A stretch of DNA of 64,000 nt from Thiomicrorhabdus sediminis (GTDB taxonomy: Bacteria > Pseudomonadota > Gammaproteobacteria > Thiomicrospirales > Thiomicrospiraceae): contig NZ_CP040602.1 of NCBI RefSeq assembly GCF_005885815.1, forward strand, positions 263,630 through 327,629, in the 5' to 3' direction. Below are positions 39,838 through 49,042 of the stretch, one piece after another. Positions within the stretch are counted from its first letter, which is position 1, and each line of letters starts with the position of its first letter. The translations under genes and the position numbers were made by a program. Below the pieces are notes generated by a model that was not told where the DNA came from, did no database searches, and worked only from the letters and a program-made list of their open reading frames with translations.

Positions 39838-41016
39838 ATGTCTGTAATTAAGATGTCTGATCTAGATTTGGCTGGTAAGCGCGTATTGATTCGTGAAGAT
39901 CTAAACGTGCCAGTTAAAGATGGTAAAGTTACTTCTGATGCGCGTATCCGTGCTTCATTGCCAACAATCAAAATGGCAGCGGATGCGGGTGCAAAAGTAA
40001 TGCTTATGTCTCACCTTGGTCGTCCAACTGAAGGTGAATATGCTGAAGAGTTCTCTCTAGCACCTGTAGCGGCGGATCTATCAGCTAAGCTAGGTAAAGA
40101 AGTTCGTCTAGTTAAAGATTACCTGGATGGTAATGTTGAAGTGGCTGACGGTGAAGTCGTTCTTCTAGAAAACGTTCGTTTTAACGTTGGTGAGAAGAAA
40201 AACGATGAAGCACTTTCTAAAAAATACGCTTCTTTGTGTGATGTATATGTTATGGATGCTTTCGGTACAGCTCACCGTGCACAAGCGTCTACTCACGGTG
40301 CTGGTGCATTCGCTGATACAGCTTGTGCAGGTCCGTTGCTTGCGGCAGAGCTTGACGCTCTAGGTAAGGCGTTAAATAACCCGGCGCGTCCTCTAGTAGC
40401 GATCGTTGGTGGTTCTAAAGTATCTACGAAGCTAACTGTGCTTGAATCTCTGTCTGAGAAAGTTGATCAGCTAGTTGTTGGTGGTGGTATCGCGAACACA
40501 TTTATCGCTGCTGCCGGTAACCCAGTTGGTAAGTCTCTATATGAAGCAGACCTAATCCCAACTTGTAACAAGCTAAACGAAATCATGGAAGGTCGCGGTG
40601 CGGCGATTCCACTGGCGACTGATGTCGTTTGCGGTAAAGAATTCTCTGAATCTGCGGCTGCGGAAACTAAAAATGTTGCAGATACTGCTGAAGACGATAT
40701 GATTTTCGATATCGGTCCAGATTCAGCTGCTGAATTGGCTGAAATCATCAAAAACGCCGGTACTGTTGTTTGGAACGGTCCTGTTGGTGTTTTTGAATTC
40801 GATCAGTTTGGTGAAGGTACTAAGGCAATCTCTATGGCGATTGCGGAATCTTCAGCATTCTCTATCGCGGGTGGTGGTGATACACTAGCTGCTATCGATA
40901 AGTATGAAATCGCTGATAAGGTTTCTTATATCTCAACTGGTGGTGGTGCTTTCCTTGAGTTCTTGGAAGGTAAAAAATTGCCGGCTGTTGAAATGCTAGA
41001 AAACGCAGCTAAGTAA
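39838..41016 (+). CDS. pgk: Phosphoglycerate kinase
   Basis: This enzyme transfers phosphate between ATP and 3-phosphoglycerate in glycolysis and the Calvin cycle. Motifs include [52 protein letters not shown] and the C-terminal [12 protein letters not shown] with [15 protein letters not shown]. The 392 residues fit the family. AGAGGA precedes the ATG. Codon use is highly biased. Confidence 0.95.
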   Translation: MSVIKMSDLDLAGKRVLIREDLNVPVKDGKVTSDARIRASLPTIKMAADAGAKVMLMSHLGRPTEGEYAEEFSLAPVAADLSAKLGKEVRLVKDYLDGNVEVADGEVVLLENVRFNVGEKKNDEALSKKYASLCDVYVMDAFGTAHRAQASTHGAGAFADTACAGPLLAAELDALGKALNNPARPLVAIVGGSKVSTKLTVLESLSEKVDQLVVGGGIANTFIAAAGNPVGKSLYEADLIPTCNKLNEIMEGRGAAIPLATDVVCGKEFSESAAAETKNVADTAEDDMIFDIGPDSAAELAEIIKNAGTVVWNGPVGVFEFDQFGEGTKAISMAIAESSAFSIAGGGDTLAAIDKYEIADKVSYISTGGGAFLEFLEGKKLPAVEMLENAAK

Positions 41017-41027
41017 TCTTTTCTGAG

Positions 41028-41052
41028 CAGGCCTATTTCGATAGGCCTGTTT
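41028..41052 (+). terminator. Stem with UUCG tetraloop after pgk
   Basis: CAGGCCTAT (41028-41036) and ATAGGCCTG (41041-41049) form a perfect nine-pair stem closed by TTCG and followed by TTTAAT. The T-tract is short, so it may be a partial terminator within the gene block. Confidence 0.7.
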
Positions 41053-41125
41053 AATATCAATCTAATATTTTGTTTGTCTGGTGATTCACTAAAGAGGGTG
41101 ACTCGGTAAGTAAACACAGCAACCT

Positions 41126-41143
41126 CAGCCAAAGATTTGGCTG
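41126..41143 (+). other. Hairpin in the pyk leader
   Basis: CAGCCAA and TTGGCTG pair around AGAT, 81 bases before the pyk ATG. The flanking TAAAC and GTTTA could extend the structure. Function unknown; it may be part of a 5' leader. Confidence 0.4.
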
Positions 41144-41223
41144 GATCCGGTGGTGGAGTTTATTTTGCGAGACATCTTTTTTGGATAAGCAGCAAACGCC
41201 AATTTGTAAGGTAAAAAGAGAAA

Positions 41224-42666
41224 ATGCCAACGAGTTTAAGAAGAACTAAAATTGTTGCAACTTTAGGTCCGGCTACGGATCGTGAAGGCGAGTTAGAAAA
41301 AATTATTAATGCCGGTGTGGATGTTGTTCGTATCAATATGTCACACGGTAACCCAGAAGAACATATCGGTCGTGCACAAATGGTACGCGATATGGCAGAA
41401 AAGTGCGGGCGCCAGGTTGGTGTTTTGGTCGATCTTCAAGGTCCGAAAATCCGTATTGCCCGTTTTGCGGAAAACAAAATTTTCCTAGAGGAAGGCGACA
41501 AGTTCGCTTTTGATAACAATGTTGGTAATAACGATGGTAACCAGCATGAAGTCGGTCTAACTTACAAAAGTTTGCCTTATGACGTAAAACCAGGAGACAA
41601 GCTACTTTTGGATGACGGTCGTTTGGTATTCGAAGTCGACAATGTTGAAGGTGAGCGTGTCAATACCACAACCATCGTTGGTGGTGCACTATCAAACAAC
41701 AAAGGTATCAACCTACAAGGTGGTGGACTTTCCGCTGCGGCTTTGACCGATAAGGATAAAGAAGACATTATTACCGCAGCTGAGATTCAAGCGGATTATC
41801 TTGCCCTGTCATTCCCTCGTTCAGCAGAAGATGTTGAATATTGTCGTTCATTGGCGGAAAAAGCCGGTTTGACTTGTAGTATCGTGTCTAAAATCGAACG
41901 TGCTGAAGCCGTTGCTGACGATGCGACTTTAGACGGTATCATCCTGGCTTCTGATGTCATTATGATTGCCCGAGGTGACTTGGGCGTTGAAGTCGGTGAT
42001 GCACAGCTTCCTGCACTGCAAAAGAAAATGATCAAACGTGCCCGTCAGTTGAACCGCGTGACCATCACAGCAACGCAGATGATGGAAACTATGATTGATA
42101 ACGCTATCCCAACTCGTGCCGAAGTGTTCGACGTTGCCAATGCGGTAATGGACGGTACGGATGCGGTAATGCTTTCTGGTGAGACAGCGACCGGTCATTC
42201 CCCAAGTTTGGTTATCCGTACTATGGGTAATATCTGTCATGAGGCAGAAAAATCTCGTACATCACGTGAATCGACTCACCGTATTGATGAGTCGTTCACA
42301 GCGGTTGATGAAACAATCGCGATGGCGGCAATGTATTCAGCGAATCACTTCGGTGTAAAATGTATCGCTGCATTAACAGAATCTGGAAATACGGCATTGT
42401 TAATGTCTCGTATCAGTTCTGGTATGCCGATTATTGCTCTGACCCCGCACTTGGATACACGTCGTAAAGTGACATTGTTCCGTGGGGTTTACCCTACCAG
42501 TATCGATATTAACGGTAGTAATGATGAGCAAGCCAAGCAAGCGATTATCGAACGCATTAAAGCGTTTGGTGTGGCCAAGTCTGGCGACTTAATTTTGATC
42601 ACTCGTGGCGACCAAAGCGGTGTCATGGGTGGTACAAACAAAATGGAAATCGTAAAACTGCCTTAA
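41224..42666 (+). CDS. pyk: Pyruvate kinase
   Basis: This enzyme converts phosphoenolpyruvate and ADP to pyruvate and ATP. The N-terminal RRTKIVATLGPATDREGELE, VRINMSHGNPEEH, the metal/substrate site IMIARGDLGVEVG and ITATQMMETMIDNAIPTRAEV are all intact, in a 480-residue protein. Its place between pgk and fba puts a glycolytic exit enzyme in a mostly reversible Calvin/gluconeogenesis set. Codon use is less biased than in its neighbours, with more TTG and fewer CTA leucines. Confidence 0.94.
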   Translation: MPTSLRRTKIVATLGPATDREGELEKIINAGVDVVRINMSHGNPEEHIGRAQMVRDMAEKCGRQVGVLVDLQGPKIRIARFAENKIFLEEGDKFAFDNNVGNNDGNQHEVGLTYKSLPYDVKPGDKLLLDDGRLVFEVDNVEGERVNTTTIVGGALSNNKGINLQGGGLSAAALTDKDKEDIITAAEIQADYLALSFPRSAEDVEYCRSLAEKAGLTCSIVSKIERAEAVADDATLDGIILASDVIMIARGDLGVEVGDAQLPALQKKMIKRARQLNRVTITATQMMETMIDNAIPTRAEVFDVANAVMDGTDAVMLSGETATGHSPSLVIRTMGNICHEAEKSRTSRESTHRIDESFTAVDETIAMAAMYSANHFGVKCIAALTESGNTALLMSRISSGMPIIALTPHLDTRRKVTLFRGVYPTSIDINGSNDEQAKQAIIERIKAFGVAKSGDLILITRGDQSGVMGGTNKMEIVKLP

Positions 42667-42775
42667 TTTGAAATTAGGTAGCGGCGCTTGATTTGGTCAC
42701 TGGCAAAGATGCTGGTAAACTACGCCGATATGATTTTTATATAGAATTTTTGAAACCAATAGAGGAGTCTCGCAC

Positions 42776-43840
42776 ATGGCGATGATTACACTTCGTGAAT
42801 TAATGGATTACGCAGCAGAAAACAACTTCGGTATGCCTGCGTTTAACGTAAACAACATGGAACAGGTTCGTGCAATCATGCGTGCAGCGGACGCTTGTGA
42901 CTCTCCAGTAATCCTTCAGGGTTCTGCTGGTGCGCGTAAGTACGCTGGTGAGCCAATGCTTCGTCATATGGTAGCGGCTGCTGTAGAAATGTATCCGCAT
43001 ATCCCTGTTGTTATGCACCAGGATCACGGTTCTGACGTTGGCGTATGTCTACGCGCTATCCAGTCTGGCTTTACATCTGTAATGATGGATGGTTCTCTAG
43101 AAGCTGATATGAAGACTCCTGCTTCTTACGAGTACAACTCTTCAATCACAGCTGAAGTGGTTAAGATCGCTCACGCTGGTGGTGTTTCTGTTGAAGGTGA
43201 GCTAGGTTGTCTAGGTTCTCTTGAAACAGGTAAGATGGGTGAAGAAGATGGTCACGGTTCTGATGAAGAGCTAGATCACTCTATGCTTCTAACTGACCCA
43301 GAAGAAGCGGCTCAGTTCGTTAAAGATACTAACGTTGATGCACTAGCTGTTGCGGTTGGTACTTCTCACGGTGCTTACAAGTTTACTTCTAAGCCTTCTG
43401 ACGACGTTCTTAAGATCGACCAGATCGCTAAGATCCATGCACGTATCCCTGATACTCACATCGTAATGCACGGTTCTTCTTCTGTTCCAGAAGAGTGGCT
43501 AGAAATCATCAACAACTACGGTGGTGACATGGGTCAAACTTACGGTGTGCCTGTTGAAGCAATCGTTGAAGGTATCAAGTACGGTGTTCGTAAGGTTAAC
43601 ATCGATACTGACCTACGTATGGCATCTACTGGTGCGATCCGTAAGCACCTACACGACAACCCAGCTAACTTCGATCCACGTAAGTTCTTCAACGCTGCTG
43701 AAAATGCAATGATGGAAATTTGTAAAGCACGTTTCGAAGCGTTTGGTTGTGCTGGTCACGCATCTAAGATCAAGTCTGTTGGTCTTGAAGAAATGCAAGC
43801 TCGTTACGCAAACGGTTCACTAGATCAGACAGTTAACTAA
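42776..43840 (+). CDS. fba: Fructose-bisphosphate aldolase, class II
   Basis: This zinc-dependent aldolase makes fructose 1,6-bisphosphate, and often sedoheptulose 1,7-bisphosphate, in the Calvin cycle. It has [18 protein letters not shown], the zinc/catalytic region [19 protein letters not shown] and [10 protein letters not shown], and [10 protein letters not shown] and [14 protein letters not shown] downstream. Length is 354 residues. GAGGAG lies before the ATG. Codon use is among the most biased in the window. It is the last gene of the block and has a strong terminator. Confidence 0.95.
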   Translation: MAMITLRELMDYAAENNFGMPAFNVNNMEQVRAIMRAADACDSPVILQGSAGARKYAGEPMLRHMVAAAVEMYPHIPVVMHQDHGSDVGVCLRAIQSGFTSVMMDGSLEADMKTPASYEYNSSITAEVVKIAHAGGVSVEGELGCLGSLETGKMGEEDGHGSDEELDHSMLLTDPEEAAQFVKDTNVDALAVAVGTSHGAYKFTSKPSDDVLKIDQIAKIHARIPDTHIVMHGSSSVPEEWLEIINNYGGDMGQTYGVPVEAIVEGIKYGVRKVNIDTDLRMASTGAIRKHLHDNPANFDPRKFFNAAENAMMEICKARFEAFGCAGHASKIKSVGLEEMQARYANGSLDQTVN

Positions 43841-43868
43841 TTTTAGTTAATCATTCTCTAGTAAAAAG

Positions 43869-43899
43869 AAACCCGCCTTATGGCGGGTTTTTTTGTTTT
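43869..43899 (+). terminator. Intrinsic terminator after fba
   Basis: AAACCCGCC (43869-43877) and GGCGGGTTT (43882-43890) form a nine-pair stem followed by a run of T. It marks the end of the tkt-fba block. Confidence 0.9.
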
Positions 43900-44168
43900 T
43901 AATTCCTAAAATATCGTGCTCATAATTACTGTATAAAGAGCTGGCAAGATAATATTGCAATTTATCAGCAGTAATTCCACAAGAGTCACATCTACACTAC
44001 TAAATTTGATGTAGTAATATCTAGTATATTAAACAAGCATTAGTTGTTTGTCCGGTAGGTACTAATCCGGTCTGCCGAACTAGCAATAAATTATCCATAT
44101 AAGATTAATGGAGTTAAGTTAAAATACCTACTCTTAATTGTGTTATATGTATAGGTCCGGAGGTCAAG
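43900..44168 (+). promoter_or_regulatory. Intergenic region upstream of the HBM chemoreceptor
   Basis: No gene is visible in these 269 bases. They are AT-rich and contain ACTAC/GTAGT inverted repeats near 43995-44015 and a structured GC-rich patch around 44046-44085 (gtccggtagg and ccggtctgccg). They presumably carry the receptor promoter, which I cannot pinpoint. Confidence 0.4.
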
Positions 44169-46769
44169 GTGTTTGCTACTATTCGAGCAAAGTTAATCGC
44201 CAGTTTTCTGTTTATCACTCTTTTGATTGCAGGTTCGGCAGTCTTCAATGTTACCAATATTCAACAGTCAGCTGACGGTTTTTCAGAATATCGTCAAATG
44301 GCGCGCGCATCGGTAGCGATTGGTCGTGTCCAGGCGAATATGTTAATGGTACGTATGAATGCCAAGGATTACATCAATAACCCTGTAGCACAAGAGGTTG
44401 ATGAGTTTAATCAGTACTATCTTAGAACTAGCGACCTTTTAGAGGAAGGCAAGCAGATTCTTGATGATAGCAAGCACTTAAGTGTGTTGGATAAGATTAG
44501 CAAAGACTTGTCGAGTTATAAGCAGTCATTCAAACAAGTTCAAGCTTATATGCAAGAGCGTAACCTACTGGTAGGTGATAAGCTTGATGTTATAGGGCCG
44601 AAGATGGAAAGTGTATTGACTGAGTTGATGCGCCAAGAGCTCCAGTTGGGCAATGTTCAGGCTTCAAACGAGGCTGCAGAGGTGTTACGGGCGTTATTAT
44701 TAGCGCGCTTATATGGAGCCAAATTCATTCAAAGTAATGCTGAAAAAGATATGCAACGAGTATTGAAAGAGTTTGTAGTGGTGTCAGATAAAATTTCGTT
44801 GCTCAGACAATATATTGATGCAGACCATATGGAGCCTCTTCAGCAAGTCGAGAAGATGGCAGAAGAATATGCTGGATACATAAAGAACCTGTATCAAGTG
44901 ATAGTCAATCGTAATGAAGTAATTGAAGGCAATCTAGATGTCATTGGCCCACGAGTTGCAACAATGGCAGAGAATCTCAAATTAGAATTAAAAGAGGTTC
45001 AGGATACAGTTGGACCTGCTGTGCAGCAGAACAATGAGGATACCATTAATTCTTCAATGATAGCAGCATTAGCGGTTGTCTTGATATCGATAGTGATTGC
45101 TATTTTGTTACCTCGTACCATCAATAGAGGTTTGACGGCGATTCAAATTGTGTTGAAGAAGATCAGCGAAAGTGGTGATTTCAGTATTCGTTCCGACGCG
45201 CAGCGTAAAGATGAAATTGGAATCATGGGGCAAGCCGTCAATCAGTTATTAAAAGATATGCAGGCAGCTATTGATGATTCGAATAGAGTGGTGCAGGCCA
45301 TTTCCAAAGGTGATTTCGAACAGCACATTGATCTAGAATTAAAAGGTGATTTAGCTCGTCTTAAGGATGGGATTAACGGTTCGGCCGACACGATAAAAGA
45401 TACCATGCAACAGCTGCAAACTGCGATGCAGCAGATGAGTCAGGGCAATTTCAAGGTTAAGATTGAATCTGATGGTATGAGTGGTGGCTTTCTTGATGTC
45501 GTTAATAGCACGGAGCTGACGCTGGAAAGTTTGAACAGCACCATTGCAGATATACTAGCGATTATGGCTGCGATGGAGCAAGGGCAATTTAATCAACGTG
45601 TCACGGTAGAGGCTATGGGAGATTTGTTGGATTTAAAAAGCTCTGTCAATAATTCTATGGATGCTATTGAAGCGGCTATTAGTGACATTACCAGAGTTGT
45701 TGTTGCACAATCCCAAGGCGATTTAACAAAAACTATTACTGGGAAATACTATGGGCAACTGGATACTCTAAAGCAGGCAATTAACGCTTCGGCGCAACGA
45801 CTGGTCGAGGTCATTGATAATGCTTTACAAGCAACCACTGTTGTCGGCTCTGCCTCCGACGAGGTATCGCAAGGTGCAATGGATTTAAGTGACCGTGTTC
45901 AGCAGCAGGCTGCTTCGGTCGAAGAGACATCGGCTACCATGGATGAAATGAATTCGGCGGTGCAGGGCAATACTGAGAATGCGCGTGAAGCGAGCCAAGT
46001 CGCAGTTGATGTGAGTGCTAAAGCGACTCAGGGCGCAAATGTTATGAGTAAGACCATTGAAGCGATGAATGCCATTCAAGAATCGAGTCATAAGATTGCC
46101 GAGATTGTTACTTTGATTGATGGTATCGCATTCCAGACAAATCTTTTGGCATTGAATGCCGCTGTCGAAGCGGCTCGAGCCGGTGAACATGGTCGAGGTT
46201 TTGCCGTCGTTGCCGGAGAGGTAAGAAATCTGGCACAAAAATCTGCCGAAGCCGCCAAGGATATTAAAAACCTGATTGAAGAGAGTGTCGTTAGAATTGA
46301 CGAAGGCGCAACTTTAGCGGGTGAATCAGGTCAGGTGCTGGATGAAATCAATGCTTCAATCGAGACGATGACACAGATGATCACTCATATCGCTACGGCT
46401 TCTAGTGAGCAGGCGAATGGCGTCGGCCAAGTACATCAAGCAATCAATCAGATTGATGAAGTAACCCAACAAAATGCCGCATTGGTTGAAGAGACGTCTG
46501 CGGCAAGCTTGAGTATGAAAGAACAGGCTGATATCTTGCAAAAAGAGATGAGTTTCTTCAATACCGGTAGAACGATCAATGCAAGTCATAAAGCCAAACA
46601 AGTGAAAATTGAGGCCAAGCCTGTCGCGAAGCTTAACACTCCAAGCGTTGCGGTCGAGCCAAAGGCAAAGCGGTCAGCGATAAATGAAAACGCTGAAAAA
46701 TCGGATACACCAAAGGCATTGCCAAAACAAGCAGCTGTTGCGGATAGTGATGAATGGGCCGATTTTTGA
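44169..46769 (+). CDS. Methyl-accepting chemotaxis protein with HBM sensor, HAMP repeats and EWADF tail
   Basis: The protein has a first membrane helix (about 8-26), a periplasmic all-helical sensor with two LDVIGP motifs (139-144 and 256-261) as in helical bimodular (HBM) domains, a second helix (298-314), several HAMP or HAMP-like units (about 318-560), and a signalling hairpin with [18 protein letters not shown] and [14 protein letters not shown]. The C-terminus ends EWADF, matching the W-x-x-F tether for adaptation enzymes. Known HBM receptors often detect small organic acids, but the ligand here is unknown. GGAGG precedes a GTG start by five bases. The gene lies between fba and the Rubisco operon. 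Confidence 0.92.
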   Translation: MFATIRAKLIASFLFITLLIAGSAVFNVTNIQQSADGFSEYRQMARASVAIGRVQANMLMVRMNAKDYINNPVAQEVDEFNQYYLRTSDLLEEGKQILDDSKHLSVLDKISKDLSSYKQSFKQVQAYMQERNLLVGDKLDVIGPKMESVLTELMRQELQLGNVQASNEAAEVLRALLLARLYGAKFIQSNAEKDMQRVLKEFVVVSDKISLLRQYIDADHMEPLQQVEKMAEEYAGYIKNLYQVIVNRNEVIEGNLDVIGPRVATMAENLKLELKEVQDTVGPAVQQNNEDTINSSMIAALAVVLISIVIAILLPRTINRGLTAIQIVLKKISESGDFSIRSDAQRKDEIGIMGQAVNQLLKDMQAAIDDSNRVVQAISKGDFEQHIDLELKGDLARLKDGINGSADTIKDTMQQLQTAMQQMSQGNFKVKIESDGMSGGFLDVVNSTELTLESLNSTIADILAIMAAMEQGQFNQRVTVEAMGDLLDLKSSVNNSMDAIEAAISDITRVVVAQSQGDLTKTITGKYYGQLDTLKQAINASAQRLVEVIDNALQATTVVGSASDEVSQGAMDLSDRVQQQAASVEETSATMDEMNSAVQGNTENAREASQVAVDVSAKATQGANVMSKTIEAMNAIQESSHKIAEIVTLIDGIAFQTNLLALNAAVEAARAGEHGRGFAVVAGEVRNLAQKSAEAAKDIKNLIEESVVRIDEGATLAGESGQVLDEINASIETMTQMITHIATASSEQANGVGQVHQAINQIDEVTQQNAALVEETSAASLSMKEQADILQKEMSFFNTGRTINASHKAKQVKIEAKPVAKLNTPSVAVEPKAKRSAINENAEKSDTPKALPKQAAVADSDEWADF

Positions 46770-46792
46770 TTGTCGTTAAATCATGTGCTATT

Positions 46793-46818
46793 AAGCCCGC
46801 TTATGTGGGCTTTTTTAT
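46793..46818 (+). terminator. Intrinsic terminator after the HBM chemoreceptor
   Basis: AAGCCCGC pairs with GTGGGCTT (one G-T pair) around TTAT and runs into a T-tract, separating the receptor gene from the carboxysome operon. Confidence 0.87.
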
Positions 46819-47198
46819 TGCCGCTATAAAACACAGGCGAAGCGCTGTTTTTGATAAGTAACTGATGCGAAATCGTTATTAGGAAGTTTTATAAAGTTGC
46901 CAGAAAGTTCATGCTAACCTTTTACACTTAATTTCGTCTTGATGAAATTGATGCATTTTTAGATTAGGTATGACAACCGTTCCGGCAAACGGGTTTTAGA
47001 TGAACAGATTATGCTGTCCTAAAAAAGAATGTCCTGATCGTGTATGTTTTTGTCTATAGTAAGTTGCTTGCTTAATTCTTTTTATATATAGATAAAACAC
47101 AATGTTTTCCATCGGCTATTTCGATTAGTCAATAGAAGGTGACATTGTTTATTATTACGCTCGAATTCAAATCAACTCCAAAAACGAGGAGAACATTT
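46819..47198 (+). promoter_or_regulatory. Upstream regulatory region of the Rubisco-carboxysome operon
   Basis: These 380 non-coding bases hold a stem (AACCGTT at 46975-46981 with AACGGGTT at 46988-46995, one bulge), TTA-N7-TTA at 46879-46891 that fits the loose CbbR half-site pattern, and a candidate sigma-70 promoter near 47064-47092. CbbR control is expected from the regulator encoded at 56658 but no site is proven. Confidence 0.45.
47064..47092 (+). promoter_or_regulatory. Candidate sigma-70 promoter for cbbL
   Basis: TTGCTT at 47064-47069 is followed after 17 bases by TATAGA at 47087-47092, in a TATATATA-rich stretch. The leader to the cbbL ATG would be about 100 bases. Confidence 0.45.
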
Positions 47199-48614
47199 AT
47201 GGCTAGTAAAACTTTTGACGCTGGTGTACAAGACTACCAGTTGACTTATTGGACTCCAGATTATGTTCCATTAGACACAGACCTATTGGCGTGTTTCAAA
47301 GTTATCCCACAAGAAGGTGTACCACGTGAAGAAGCGGCTGCTGCGGTAGCTGCTGAGTCTTCAACAGGTACATGGACAACAGTATGGACAGACCTATTGA
47401 CAGACATGGAATTCTACAAAGGTCGTTGTTACCGAATTGAAGACGTTCCTGGTGACAAGTCAGCATTCTACGCGTTTATCGCTTACCCACTAGACCTATT
47501 CGAAGAAGGTTCAGTAGTAAACGTACTAACATCACTTGTTGGTAACGTATTCGGCTTTAAAGCGGTACGTTCTCTTCGTCTAGAAGATATCCGTTTCCCA
47601 ATGGCGTTCATCAAGACATGTATGGGACCTCCATCAGGTATCCAGGTTGAGCGTGACAAGCTAAACAAGTACGGTCGTCCAATGCTAGGTTGTACAATCA
47701 AGCCTAAGCTAGGTCTATCTGCTAAGAACTACGGTCGTGCGGTATATGAGTGTCTACGTGGTGGTCTAGATTTAACTAAAGATGATGAAAACATCAACTC
47801 ACAGCCGTTCCAGCGCTGGCGTGATCGTTTTGAGTTTGTAGCGGAAGCGGTAGATAAAGCGACAGCTGAAACAGGTGAGCGTAAAGGTCACTACCTAAAC
47901 GTTACTTCTGGTACTGTTGAAGAAATGATGAAGCGTGCTGAGTTCGCCAAAGAACTAGGTCAGCCGATCATCATGCACGACTTCCTAACAGCTGGTTTTA
48001 CAGCGAACACAACACTAGCAAACTGGTGTCGTGAAAACGGAATGTTGTTACACATTCACCGTGCGATGCACGCGGTAATTGACCGTAACCCACACCACGG
48101 TATCCACTTCCGCGTACTAGCGAAGTGTCTACGTTTGTCAGGTGGTGACCACCTACATACAGGTACCGTTGTAGGTAAGCTGGAAGGTGACCGTGCGTCA
48201 ACGCTAGGTTTTGTAGATCAGTTACGTGAAGCATTCGTACCAGAAGACCGTTCACGCGGTGTATTCTTCGACCAAGACTGGGGTTCAATGGCGGGTGTAT
48301 TCGCCGTTGCTTCAGGTGGTATCCACGTATGGCACATGCCAGCACTTGTAAACATCTTCGGTGATGACTCAGTTCTTCAGTTCGGTGGTGGTACACAGGG
48401 TCACCCAGGTGGTAACGCTGCGGGTGCTGCGGCTAACCGTGTTGCGCTAGAAGCGTGTGTTAAAGCACGTAACGAAGGACGTGACCTAGAGCGCGAAGGT
48501 GGGGATATCCTACGTGATGCAGCTCGTCACTCTAACGAACTAGCCGTAGCTCTAGAGACTTGGAAAGAGATCAAGTTCGAGTTCGACACAGTTGATAAAT
48601 TGGACGTTCAGTAA
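47199..48614 (+). CDS. cbbL: Ribulose-bisphosphate carboxylase large subunit, form IA
   Basis: This is the CO2-fixing enzyme packed inside carboxysomes. Start [20 protein letters not shown], the catalytic TIKPKLGL, the carbamylated Lys in [11 protein letters not shown] (about residue 194), IHRAMHA and the loop-6 Lys in GKLEGDR are present. The 471-residue sequence and the presence of cso genes point to the carboxysomal IA form. GAGGAGA precedes the ATG at 47199; the frame extends 20 codons upstream without family similarity. Most Leu codons are CTA, an extreme bias shared with the next genes. Confidence 0.97.
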   Translation: MASKTFDAGVQDYQLTYWTPDYVPLDTDLLACFKVIPQEGVPREEAAAAVAAESSTGTWTTVWTDLLTDMEFYKGRCYRIEDVPGDKSAFYAFIAYPLDLFEEGSVVNVLTSLVGNVFGFKAVRSLRLEDIRFPMAFIKTCMGPPSGIQVERDKLNKYGRPMLGCTIKPKLGLSAKNYGRAVYECLRGGLDLTKDDENINSQPFQRWRDRFEFVAEAVDKATAETGERKGHYLNVTSGTVEEMMKRAEFAKELGQPIIMHDFLTAGFTANTTLANWCRENGMLLHIHRAMHAVIDRNPHHGIHFRVLAKCLRLSGGDHLHTGTVVGKLEGDRASTLGFVDQLREAFVPEDRSRGVFFDQDWGSMAGVFAVASGGIHVWHMPALVNIFGDDSVLQFGGGTQGHPGGNAAGAAANRVALEACVKARNEGRDLEREGGDILRDAARHSNELAVALETWKEIKFEFDTVDKLDVQ

Positions 48615-48664
48615 TTAGCCACGGGTTAATTACCGAATTCGAACCGAATTAAGGAGAATATAAA

Positions 48665-49009
48665 ATGTCAATGATTCAAACAGAAGACTACCGTACAAAG
48701 TATACGCTAGAAACTTTCTCATTCCTTCCAGACCTAACAGCGGATGAGATCTATGCGCAGATCGTATATATCATCAACCAGGGTTGGACTCCGGCTCTTG
48801 AGCACGAAGCACCAGAAAGCGCTTCAGCTCACTACTGGGGTATGTGGAAGCTACCATTCTTCGGTATGCGTGATCCAAACGAAGTATTGGCAGAGCTAGA
48901 TGCTTGTCGTGCAGCGTACCCAAATCACCTAATCCGTTTGATTGGTTACGATAACTATACACAGTGTCAAGGGCACAACTTCGTGGTTTACCGTCCAAGA
49001 GGCATGTAA
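48665..49009 (+). CDS. cbbS: Ribulose-bisphosphate carboxylase small subunit
   Basis: The 114-residue small subunit of the L8S8 enzyme has [40 protein letters not shown] and the terminal [10 protein letters not shown], typical of the carboxysomal form. AAGGAG precedes the ATG. It lies 50 bases after cbbL and 33 before csoS2, consistent with one operon. Confidence 0.96.
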   Translation: MSMIQTEDYRTKYTLETFSFLPDLTADEIYAQIVYIINQGWTPALEHEAPESASAHYWGMWKLPFFGMRDPNEVLAELDACRAAYPNHLIRLIGYDNYTQCQGHNFVVYRPRGM

Positions 49010-49042
49010 TCCATTTTTTCTGGAATTTAAGGAGGCTTTAGC

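Noticed and set aside
44041..44090. A second copy of the gap-pgk structured element before the chemoreceptor
   Set aside because: The two share only short words (cggtctgccg, aact, ctagc), and the receptor leader cannot form the same set of helices.
46879..46891. TTA-N7-TTA as a definite CbbR box
   Set aside because: The TNA-N7-TNA pattern is so loose that it occurs often by chance in AT-rich DNA. It is mentioned only as a possibility in the upstream region.
47139..47198. A longer cbbL start 20 codons upstream
   Set aside because: The extra residues have no similarity to Rubisco, and a strong GAGGAGA site precedes the canonical ATG at 47199.
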